A stretch of DNA of 5,628 bases from Hyphomicrobiales bacterium (GTDB taxonomy: Bacteria; Pseudomonadota; Alphaproteobacteria; Rhizobiales; Aestuariivirgaceae), in assembly GCA_003151375.1 (NCBI GenBank), contig PLXI01000077.1, positions 1 to 5,628 on the forward strand, given 5' to 3'. Position 1 is the first letter of the stretch; every line of letters starts with the position of its first letter. The translations under genes were made by a program, and so were the position numbers. The notes below the pieces were generated by a model. That model worked only from the letters and a program-made list of their open reading frames with translations. It did not search any database and was not told the DNA's origin. Positions 1-5,628 of this stretch are shown piece by piece.

Positions 1-1125
1 GAACACATGGCCTTCAAAGGCACCAAACGGCGCACCGCCCAAGGCATAGCCGAAGAGATTGAAAGCGCTGGTGGCGAGATCAATGCCGCAACAGGCATGG
101 AAACCACCACTTACTATGCGCGCACGTTGAAAAACGATTGGCCATTGGCCATGGATATTTTGGCTGATATTTTCAGCTCCTCTACATTGGATGACGAAGA
201 GCTTGAGCGCGAGCGCGAAGTGATCCTACAAGAAATAGCCGCTGCCAAGGATACGCCCGATGATTTGGTGTTTGAACTGGCACAGACAGCGTCTTTCGGT
301 GAGCATCCCCTTGGCCGCAGTATTTTAGGCACTGAGCAATTGGTGAAGGAAATGACGCGCGCGCAAATGCTTGGCTGGCGTGATCGCAATTATTGGGCGT
401 CTCGCATGGTGGTGTGCGGCGTTGGCCAGGTCGAACACGCGGCTTTTGTGGAAGAGGCGAAAAAGCATTTTGCTCATTTGCCACAAGGCCACATGCCGCA
501 GCGCCAACCACCGCATTTTTCTGCCACGGCGTTGTCTGAGCAAAAGCCCCTGGATCAGACGCATATTGTCGTTTCGTTTCCGGCACCCAATTACCGCGAT
601 GCAAGAGTATATCAATTACAGGTTTTGGCCAGCATTTTGGGCGGTGGCATGTCATCGCGCCTGTTCCAAGAAGTGCGTGAAAAACGCGGGCTGTGTTACA
701 GCGTCTTTGCTTTTGGCACGACCTATGAAGACACAGGCCAACTTGGGGTTTATGCGGCTACTTCACCCGACCATACGCCTGAATTGGTAAATGTGACTGC
801 ACAAGTGATGCATTCGATGATGGATGACATCACGCCAAAAGAAATTGCCCGTGCCAAGGCACAGCTTAAAACGTCGATCGTGATGAATCTCGAAAGTGCA
901 TCATCACGCGCCGATCAGATTGCGCGGCAATATCTGGCTTTCGGTGAAGTACCGCAAATGCAAACTTTGATTGCCAAGATTGAAGCCGTGACCGCCGAAG
1001 AAGTCAAAGCCTTGGCTGCAGAGATTTTTGGAGACCATATTCCGGCGATGAGTGCCGTGGGGCAATTGTCGGCAATCGAGAGCCATGAGGCCTTGGCTGC
1101 ACGCTTTGCCAGGAAGAACGTCTGA
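1..1125 (+). CDS. M16 family zinc metallopeptidase (processing-peptidase-like), 5' partial
   Basis: The reading frame is open from base 1 (GAA CAC ATG, E-H-M), so the true start lies upstream and the ATG at base 7 is internal. E-H followed by MAFKGT is the end of the HxxEH zinc motif (inverted relative to HExxH) of M16 peptidases. A glutamate in VILQEI follows the second His by 75 residues, which fits the distal zinc ligand. The second-half signature GGGMSSRLFQEVREKRGLCYSV, encoded around 640-708, is the glycine-rich/Arg-Tyr region of the M16 C-terminal domain. About 374 residues are visible; family members are usually about 420-430, so roughly 50 are missing. No membrane segment is seen in the visible part. 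The family includes mitochondrial processing peptidase and bacterial relatives such as the rickettsial enzyme RPP; the substrate here is unknown. The stop codon shares its last base with the next start. Family assignment is firm, cellular role is not. Confidence 0.93.
   Translation, partial: EHMAFKGTKRRTAQGIAEEIESAGGEINAATGMETTTYYARTLKNDWPLAMDILADIFSSSTLDDEELEREREVILQEIAAAKDTPDDLVFELAQTASFGEHPLGRSILGTEQLVKEMTRAQMLGWRDRNYWASRMVVCGVGQVEHAAFVEEAKKHFAHLPQGHMPQRQPPHFSATALSEQKPLDQTHIVVSFPAPNYRDARVYQLQVLASILGGGMSSRLFQEVREKRGLCYSVFAFGTTYEDTGQLGVYAATSPDHTPELVNVTAQVMHSMMDDITPKEIARAKAQLKTSIVMNLESASSRADQIARQYLAFGEVPQMQTLIAKIEAVTAEEVKALAAEIFGDHIPAMSAVGQLSAIESHEALAARFARKNV
1111..1116 (+). promoter_or_regulatory. 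Shine-Dalgarno site for the GNAT gene
   Basis: AGGAAG lies 8 bases before the ATG at 1125, inside the last codons of the peptidase gene. It is the clearest ribosome binding site in the window. It supports the ATG at 1125 as the true start even though that codon overlaps the upstream stop. Confidence 0.6.
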
Positions 1126-1697
1126 TGTCTTTCCTGCGCTTGGCTTTTGGGACAGGCGATGAAGCAATCCACGGCAACAAAGTAGTGTTGCGCCGCCCGC
1201 GCTTAGGCCACTTTGAAGAATGGAAGGCTTTACGCCAAACGAGCCGCAAGCATCTGGAGATGTGGGAGCCGACTTGGGACGATAACGAATTTTCACGGTC
1301 GGCCTTTCGTCAGCGTGTCAACGCTTACAATGAGCGTGCCGCAAATGATGAGGGCCATAGTTTTTATCTCTTCCACAATGAAACTGATGCCTTGGTTGGC
1401 GGGTTGACACTCAGTTACATCAGACGCGGTGTATCGCAATCTGGCACACTGGGGTATTGGACGGGCGAGCCTTATGCCGGAATGGGTTTGATGAAAGATG
1501 CCATTCTTGCATTGATCACTGTGGCTAGATCCCGCTTTGCACTGCATAGGTTGGAGGCTGCCTGCATTCCGCATAATGATCGTTCACGGCACTTGCTTTT
1601 GGCTTGTGGTTTTGAGGCCGAAGGCTACGCCAAGGCCTATGTTAAAATCGCTGGCAAGTGGGAGGATCATTTGTTGTTTGGGCGGGTGTTGGATTGA
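1125..1697 (+). CDS. GNAT family N-acetyltransferase, RimJ/RimL-like
   Basis: A 190-residue protein with the layout of the RimJ/RimL branch of the GNAT fold, which transfers acetyl from acetyl-CoA to an amine, often a protein N-terminus. The N-terminal strand VVLRRPRLGHFEEW (residues 20-33) is typical. Motif A is LGYWTGEPYAGMGLMKDAI (about 109-127); G119 and G121 form the pyrophosphate-binding loop, while the usual first Gln/Arg of Q/RxxGxG/A is Pro116. Motif B contains N151, S154 and LLLACGFEAEG (157-167), followed by the C-terminal strand with KWEDHLLFGRVL. No signal peptide or membrane segment is seen, so it should be cytoplasmic. The start is chosen because of the AGGAAG site and the one-base TGATG overlap with the peptidase, which suggests translational coupling. 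The acceptor cannot be named: RimJ itself acetylates ribosomal protein S5, but relatives acetylate many proteins and small molecules. Confidence 0.9.
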   Translation: MSFLRLAFGTGDEAIHGNKVVLRRPRLGHFEEWKALRQTSRKHLEMWEPTWDDNEFSRSAFRQRVNAYNERAANDEGHSFYLFHNETDALVGGLTLSYIRRGVSQSGTLGYWTGEPYAGMGLMKDAILALITVARSRFALHRLEAACIPHNDRSRHLLLACGFEAEGYAKAYVKIAGKWEDHLLFGRVLD

Positions 1698-1702
1698 AGC
1701 TC

Positions 1703-4700
1703 GTGTCTAAACACCATCGGCTTGTACCTCGCCTTTTGCAGATGCTGTTGTTTGGCATTGTCGGGCTTGTGCTTGTGGCGGCCACTTTGCCTGCCACAGC
1801 GCAGAATGTTTCGATGTCCGTTGATGCGCACACCAATGGGCTTTCGCTGAACGCCAATCGCTATCCCATTGTCAGTGATAAAAATGAAATCAGTGTCTTG
1901 GGACCGCAAGAAAAAGACAACACTATATTGAAAGCGCAAGGGCCGGGCCCGCGCTATTATTGGTCTGCCTTTTCATTTCAGAACGCCGAAGGAACAGCGC
2001 TGGATTTCGTTTTGGCGATTGAACCACAGCGCTTTCCAGGCTCTGGTCTTTGGCCGGTGGCTGAGGCTGGCCCGCAAGCGCTTAGCGTAATGCTGACGCG
2101 CGATGGCAGCAGAGGCAGACTGCAAGTGATCGACGGGGTGCAGACCGTTATTCTTCATATCCCTGCTAAAGACACGGTCAATGTAGCGATTGAAACGCTG
2201 GGCCCGAAACTGTCCACCAGCCTTTGGCAGCTTGACCAGTTTAACAGCAGCCATCTGGGTTTGGCCTATTACAAAGGCTTGCTGGAAGGCTTGATCCTGC
2301 TGATGCTGGTTGGGCTTGTGGCACTGTTCTCAAGCCAGCCGAGCCGAGTGGTGATTGCGGGAATCGCATTTTCTATTGCCATGGCGCTGTTTGTTGAAGG
2401 CGACATTGGCCTGTTGGCGGCGCGGGCGGGGCTTAACTTTGGTTTTGGCGGTTGGTTTCAGCCCGTTGCGGAAAGCCTTCTGGTTGGCGCAACCGGATTT
2501 TGCCTGATCACTTTTCTAAATCTGCCGCGAAAGCCGGAGATACAATCTATTTTGCTGGGAGCTGGAGCCCTTTTGGTCTTGGCCAATTTGGCCTATGCCT
2601 TGGCAGAACCCGGCTATGCTTCAGGCTTGGCGCGCATTGCCATGGTGATCGTCAGCTTCGCGGGACTTGGCTTGTGTGTGATGCCCACAGGCGGTGACCA
2701 ATCCCTCAAAATAAAATCACTTCTATTTTGGCTAACGCTATGCGGTTGGGTCATTATTGCTGGTTTTGCAGCCTTGATGTCTGACACTGCGCCCGTCTTG
2801 GGCGCTCAATTTGCGGCTCTCTGCACCGTCGTGTTGTTGGTGCTTTGCTTCGTGGTGCTACGCATCAGCGCGGCGCGGGGCTTAGGGGCGCGTCCCTTTA
2901 TCAATGATGCTACAATGCGAAGCCTTGCGCTTTCATCAGGTCGCCATGTGATGTGGAATTGGCAGCCACAAACCAATCGGCTTGAAGTTGGCAAAGAACT
3001 GGCGCGCTTGTTGGATTTAGATGAGCCGAGTTTGATTCGACCAAGCGGCAATGGCTTTCGTGACATTGTTCATCCGCTGGATGTGCCCCCGTATCAAAAG
3101 CTGGCGGAGCGCCATGACCTTGAGCCGGGCGAGCGGGTGACTCTTGAGATGCGGCTGCGTCAGGGCGATGGCAATTATCGTTGGTTTGAATTACAGGCGC
3201 GCGCCTTGGCCAATCAAGCCGGCGTGGTTGATCGGTGTATTGGTACGCTGACGGATATTGGCCGCCTGAAAGAAATTGAAACGCAACTGACCAGTGATTC
3301 ATTGCAAGATCAGTTAACTGGCCTTGCCACCAAGGGATTGTTGCTGGACAGGCTTGAGCGGGCTTTAACCAATCCACGCGCTATGGCCACGCGGCTTGTG
3401 GTAATTGATATTGACCGCTTCAAATTGATCAACGAAGGCTTGGGCCATGAAGCGGGGGATAGTATTCTCAAAACCGTGGCTGCGCGGCTGCAAGCTTTGG
3501 TGCTGAACGGAGAAACACTGGCGCGTTTGGCTGGTGGGCAATTTGCTTTGATGGCGCAAGAAAGCAAAGCGCGTGGTGATTTCAGCGCGCTGGTTGAAGC
3601 AATTGCGGCAACCGTATCCCAGCCCACTGAGCATCTTGGCCAGCAGATTGTGGTGACGGCCAGCATTGGTGTTTCACCTTCTGGCAAGGGTGAGGTTAAG
3701 CCGCAAGATTTGGTGGATCAGGCACAAGTGGCAATGTTAGAGGCGCGTGGTGAGGGCGGCTCACGGGCTGTGTTTTATCACACCGAAATGCGCGATGACC
3801 GTGCACGCTTAATCAGCCTTGAAAGCGACCTGCGCCGTGCCATAAACCAAAATGAGATTATCATCTATTATCAGCCGATCGTTTATCTCGGCACATTGGA
3901 AGTGGCAGGATTTGAGGCCTTGGCACGCTGGCAGCATCCAGAGCTTGGATTGCTGCAGCCTTCTGAATTTGTTGATGTGGCTGAAACTGCTGGCTTGATG
4001 CGCGAGATTGGCCAGCAAATGTTGCAAGGTGCGGCTCGGCAGCTTGGTATTTGGCAACGCTTGCACCGCCCGGGGCCTGGCTTTTTTGTTTCGGTCAATG
4101 TTTCGGCATCACAGCTCAATAATCCGGATTTTCCAGCGCAGGTGCAGCAGGTGCTGCTGCGTGAAAATCTGGAACCTGGCAGTTTGAAATTGGAAATCAC
4201 AGAAACAGTTTTGATGCGCCAGCCAGAACGCAGCGTGGTGCTGCTGAGGCAATTGCAGGCACTTGGTGTTGGTCTGGCGTGTGATGATTTCGGCACAGGT
4301 TATTCCAGCCTTTCATCCTTGCGCGATTTTCCCTTCGACACATTGAAGATGGACCGCTCATTTATCAGCCTTGAAAATGTGGATGATCGCAACGACCGGA
4401 TTATTTCATCGATCACGGCTTTGTCTCATGCCCTCAAAATGGTGGTGGTGGCTGAAGGCATTGAAACCCAAGAACAGATCGACAAATTGGCTGAACTGGG
4501 CGTTGCTTACGGCCAGGGGTATTTTATTGGCAGGCCGGAATCAGTTGAGATAGCTGGAGCAAGGCTGCATAGTATCATGGTGGCGGCCGCTTCTATTGCA
4601 GCGCCGACGGTATCGCGCAGCCTTTACGTGCCTTTGGAGTCTTCGCCGCCAACAACCCGATTGGCTTATCCTGAAACCGATTTGCTGCCGTCAATCTTTG

Positions 4701-4792
4701 CGTTGGAACTGGATGGCAAGCCTGTTGTTACGCGCAAAGCCAAGAAGAAAGCGCCGTTACGGGTTAAGAAAAAAGCCAAGCGGCGCGGTTAA
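1703..4792 (+). CDS. 7TM receptor-type cyclic di-GMP phosphodiesterase (PAS, degenerate GGDEF, EAL)
   Basis: Predicted inner-membrane sensor of 1029 residues that hydrolyses c-di-GMP to pGpG. Residues 11-33 form a signal peptide ending in ATA. About 34-190 are periplasmic, possibly a 7TMR-DISM extracellular domain. Seven hydrophobic segments follow near 192-210, 216-231, 254-273, 282-301, 308-327, 340-359 and 367-387. A PAS_3-like domain (about 406-530) has HPLDVPPY and GNYRWFELQA. The GGDEF domain (about 531-693) keeps DIDRFK but has AGGQF (610-614) in place of GGDEF and lacks the RxxD inhibitory site, so cyclase activity is unlikely. The EAL domain (about 703-955) keeps EAL (738-740), N799, E831, DDFGTG (861-866), K882, E918, E921 and Q938, so phosphodiesterase activity is expected. 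The last 74 residues are a hydrophilic tail ending in a basic cluster. The start is uncertain: GTG 1703 gives the cleanest signal peptide (MSKHHRLVPR then the hydrophobic core); GTG 1658, TTG 1694 and ATG 1742 are alternatives. It follows the GNAT gene by five bases. Confidence 0.9.
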   Translation: MSKHHRLVPRLLQMLLFGIVGLVLVAATLPATAQNVSMSVDAHTNGLSLNANRYPIVSDKNEISVLGPQEKDNTILKAQGPGPRYYWSAFSFQNAEGTALDFVLAIEPQRFPGSGLWPVAEAGPQALSVMLTRDGSRGRLQVIDGVQTVILHIPAKDTVNVAIETLGPKLSTSLWQLDQFNSSHLGLAYYKGLLEGLILLMLVGLVALFSSQPSRVVIAGIAFSIAMALFVEGDIGLLAARAGLNFGFGGWFQPVAESLLVGATGFCLITFLNLPRKPEIQSILLGAGALLVLANLAYALAEPGYASGLARIAMVIVSFAGLGLCVMPTGGDQSLKIKSLLFWLTLCGWVIIAGFAALMSDTAPVLGAQFAALCTVVLLVLCFVVLRISAARGLGARPFINDATMRSLALSSGRHVMWNWQPQTNRLEVGKELARLLDLDEPSLIRPSGNGFRDIVHPLDVPPYQKLAERHDLEPGERVTLEMRLRQGDGNYRWFELQARALANQAGVVDRCIGTLTDIGRLKEIETQLTSDSLQDQLTGLATKGLLLDRLERALTNPRAMATRLVVIDIDRFKLINEGLGHEAGDSILKTVAARLQALVLNGETLARLAGGQFALMAQESKARGDFSALVEAIAATVSQPTEHLGQQIVVTASIGVSPSGKGEVKPQDLVDQAQVAMLEARGEGGSRAVFYHTEMRDDRARLISLESDLRRAINQNEIIIYYQPIVYLGTLEVAGFEALARWQHPELGLLQPSEFVDVAETAGLMREIGQQMLQGAARQLGIWQRLHRPGPGFFVSVNVSASQLNNPDFPAQVQQVLLRENLEPGSLKLEITETVLMRQPERSVVLLRQLQALGVGLACDDFGTGYSSLSSLRDFPFDTLKMDRSFISLENVDDRNDRIISSITALSHALKMVVVAEGIETQEQIDKLAELGVAYGQGYFIGRPESVEIAGARLHSIMVAAASIAAPTVSRSLYVPLESSPPTTRLAYPETDLLPSIFALELDGKPVVTRKAKKKAPLRVKKKAKRRG
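4733..4789 (+). other. Polybasic C-terminal tail of the EAL receptor
   Basis: The last 19 residues, RKAKKKAPLRVKKKAKRRG, contain 12 Lys or Arg and no acidic residue. They lie beyond the EAL fold, after a Ser/Pro/Thr-containing linker. Such Lys/Ala/Arg tails are known to bind nucleic acid or acidic lipid in other proteins; a role here is inference. The frame is continuous with the EAL domain and ends at the TAA stop, so this is a real part of the protein if no sequencing frameshift is present. Confidence 0.75.
4751..4786 (-). terminator. Possible weak terminator of the ispH-rnhA transcript
   Basis: GCGCCG (4751-4756) and CGGCGC (4781-4786) are perfect inverted repeats separated by 24 bases. 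Read on the minus strand, just past the rnhA stop, this gives a six-pair GC stem followed by TTTCTTCTT. A smaller nested hairpin, GCC-GCTT-GGC followed by six T (4784 down to 4769), lies inside it. Both lie in the lysine codons of the convergent EAL gene. The large stem has a long loop and the small stem has only three pairs, so neither is a strong canonical terminator. The repeat may be only a by-product of the Lys/Arg codons. Confidence 0.2.
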
Positions 4793-5247
4793 GATTTGGA
4801 ACTTGTGTCTTTGAACGGTGCCATGCCAAGCCTCGCCAATTCATCAGCGCGTTCATTATCGGGGTGGCCAGCGTGGCCCTTAACCCAATGCCAACTTATA
4901 TCATGAGGTTTAATGGCCTCGGCCAAAGCTTGCCAAAGCTCGACATTCTTTACAGGTTTTTTGTCAGCCGTTTTCCAGCCATTGCGTTGCCAGTTGGATA
5001 TCCATTTAGTGATACCATCTTTTACATATTGGCTATCAACATGCATCTCAACGAGGCAAGGGCGGGTGAGGGCTTTCAGTGCTTCAATCGCAGCTGTTAA
5101 TTCCATGCGGTTGTTCGTGGTACCAGCCTCACCACCATAAAGTTCTTTGCGCGTGGTGTTGTAATCAAGAATGGCGCCCCAGCCACCGGGGCCGGGATTT
5201 CCTGAGCACGCCCCATCCGTGTGAATGATTACTTTTTGCGTGCTCAT
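4789..5247 (-). CDS. rnhA: Ribonuclease HI
   Basis: RNase HI cleaves the RNA strand of RNA:DNA hybrids in the cytoplasm, clearing R-loops, primers and transcription-associated hybrids. The 152-residue length matches the usual bacterial enzyme (about 155). All catalytic positions are present, one residue later than in the E. coli protein: D11 in HTDGACSGNPGPGGW, E49 in NNRMELTAA, D71 in VDSQYV, H125 in VKGHAGHPDN and D135 in NERADELA. The basic, Trp-rich substrate-handle region ISNWQRNGWKTADKKPVKN (83-101) is also present. The ATG at 5245-5247 overlaps the ispH stop as ATGA, and no good Shine-Dalgarno sequence precedes it, so translation is probably coupled to ispH. The gene ends at TAA inside the same TTAA that ends the facing EAL gene. 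Confidence 0.98.
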   Translation of the reverse strand: MSTQKVIIHTDGACSGNPGPGGWGAILDYNTTRKELYGGEAGTTNNRMELTAAIEALKALTRPCLVEMHVDSQYVKDGITKWISNWQRNGWKTADKKPVKNVELWQALAEAIKPHDISWHWVKGHAGHPDNERADELARLGMAPFKDTSSKS

Positions 5248-5628
5248 GCGGCAGGTGAAGTTTGAGGGCGCAATTCACGCGGCAATTTAAAAGAGACACT
5301 CTCCTCGCGCAGGGTGACCTTTTCAACCGTCACTTCATAATGTGCGCGAAAAGCATTGATGATTTCGTCGACTAAAATTTCCGGCGCCGAGGCACCCGCC
5401 GTGAGGCCAAGCGTTTTAATCTCGCCAAGTGTTGCCCAATCAATATCTGCGGCGCGTTGAACCAGAAAAGATTTAGCGCAGCCATTTTTCTCGCCCACTT
5501 CAACCAAACGTTTTGAGTTGGAAGAATTAGGTGCGCCCACCACGTTCAAAGCATCAATCTTGGCGGCGATGGATTTCACGGCCTCTTGGCGGTTGGTGGT
5601 GGCATAACAAATATCTTCGCGCGTTGGC
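5244..5628 (-). CDS. ispH: 4-hydroxy-3-methylbut-2-enyl diphosphate reductase (IspH/LytB), 5' partial
   Basis: IspH is the [4Fe-4S] enzyme that reduces HMBPP to isopentenyl and dimethylallyl diphosphate, the last step of the MEP isoprenoid pathway. Only the C-terminal 127 residues are in the window; the rest, about 60% of a typical 310-350-residue protein, lies beyond the right edge. The frame stays open through the edge, reading PTREDICYATTNRQEAVK, so the GTG at 5577-5579 is internal and not a start. The Cys in DICYATTNRQ is the third cluster ligand (C197 in the E. coli enzyme). APNSSNSKRL supplies the Ser/Ser/Asn substrate-binding group, and LTAGASAPEILVDE holds the other substrate-binding Ser. 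The C-terminal VSFKLPRELRP is typical of the family. The stop (5244-5246) overlaps the rnhA start by four bases, making a tight ispH-rnhA unit whose promoter must lie outside the window. Confidence 0.97.
   Translation of the reverse strand, partial: PTREDICYATTNRQEAVKSIAAKIDALNVVGAPNSSNSKRLVEVGEKNGCAKSFLVQRAADIDWATLGEIKTLGLTAGASAPEILVDEIINAFRAHYEVTVEKVTLREESVSFKLPRELRPQTSPAA

Noticed and set aside
182..655. 157-residue open frame on the minus strand inside the peptidase gene
   Set aside because: It lies antisense to a well-conserved M16 coding frame, and its translation shows no recognisable domain.
371..790. 139-residue plus-strand frame overlapping the peptidase gene
   Set aside because: It is an out-of-frame shadow of the M16 gene without a ribosome binding site or domain.
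1940..1950. GGGCC-G-GGCCC palindrome
   Set aside because: With a one-base centre it cannot form a normal hairpin at full length, has no T-run, and encodes a Gly-Pro-rich stretch of the periplasmic domain.
2910..3377. 155-residue open frame on the minus strand inside the EAL receptor gene
   Set aside because: It is antisense to the PAS and early GGDEF regions, with no domain and composition typical of a shadow frame.
3530..3547. Active diguanylate cyclase
   Set aside because: The AGGQF sequence lacks the catalytic acidic residue of GG(D/E)EF, so the chain is called a phosphodiesterase only.
4143..4159. GCAGCA-GGTGC-TGCTGC-like inverted repeat
   Set aside because: It is short, follows from repeated Gln and Leu codons (QQVLL), lacks a T-tract and sits inside the EAL domain.
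3883..4296. 137-residue Cys/Ser-rich open frame on the minus strand inside the EAL domain
   Set aside because: The many Cys and Ser residues are explained by reading the antisense of Gln/Ala/Leu codons of the EAL domain; there is no regular Cys spacing.
1..5628. CRISPR arrays, tRNA genes, insertion sequences, attachment sites
   Set aside because: Reading both strands showed no spaced direct repeats, tRNA-like folds, transposase motifs or terminal inverted repeats; nearly every base is in a recognised gene.

Overview
The window looks like part of an alphaproteobacterial chromosome, perhaps from the Rhizobiales/Hyphomicrobiales, with a moderate GC content. This placement is inferred from protein character and gene order: an M16 processing-peptidase-like gene, a RimJ-like GNAT gene and a GGDEF/EAL gene on one strand, facing rnhA and ispH. 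No rRNA or other taxonomic marker is present. I see no tRNA, mobile element, CRISPR array or long repeat. Coding density is almost complete; the only bases outside a gene are about five between the second and third genes.

Plus strand, 1-4792: three closely packed genes that look like one transcription unit. The first is an M16 zinc peptidase, cut at its 5' end by the window edge so that only the last two residues (EH) of its HxxEH motif remain. The second is a 190-residue GNAT acetyltransferase that shares one base with the peptidase stop codon. The third is a roughly 1029-residue membrane receptor. Its order is signal peptide, periplasmic domain, seven membrane segments (7TMR-DISM type), PAS, a degenerate GGDEF domain (AGGQF) and an apparently intact EAL phosphodiesterase domain, ending in a strongly basic tail. 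It is predicted to degrade cyclic di-GMP in response to a signal outside the inner membrane.

Minus strand, 4789-5628: ispH (3' part only, cut by the right window edge) runs into rnhA with an ATGA overlap. IspH makes the final step of the MEP isoprenoid pathway; RnhA (RNase HI) removes RNA from RNA:DNA hybrids. rnhA converges on the EAL gene, and both end inside the same four bases, TTAA (4789-4792), each using TAA as its stop.

Most of the window is ordinary housekeeping and signalling sequence. The most notable items are the receptor phosphodiesterase with its dead GGDEF site and polybasic C-terminus, and the zero-spacer convergent junction, where the lysine codons of one gene may supply the T-rich transcript end of the opposite operon. 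I did not find a clearly undescribed defence or mobile system.
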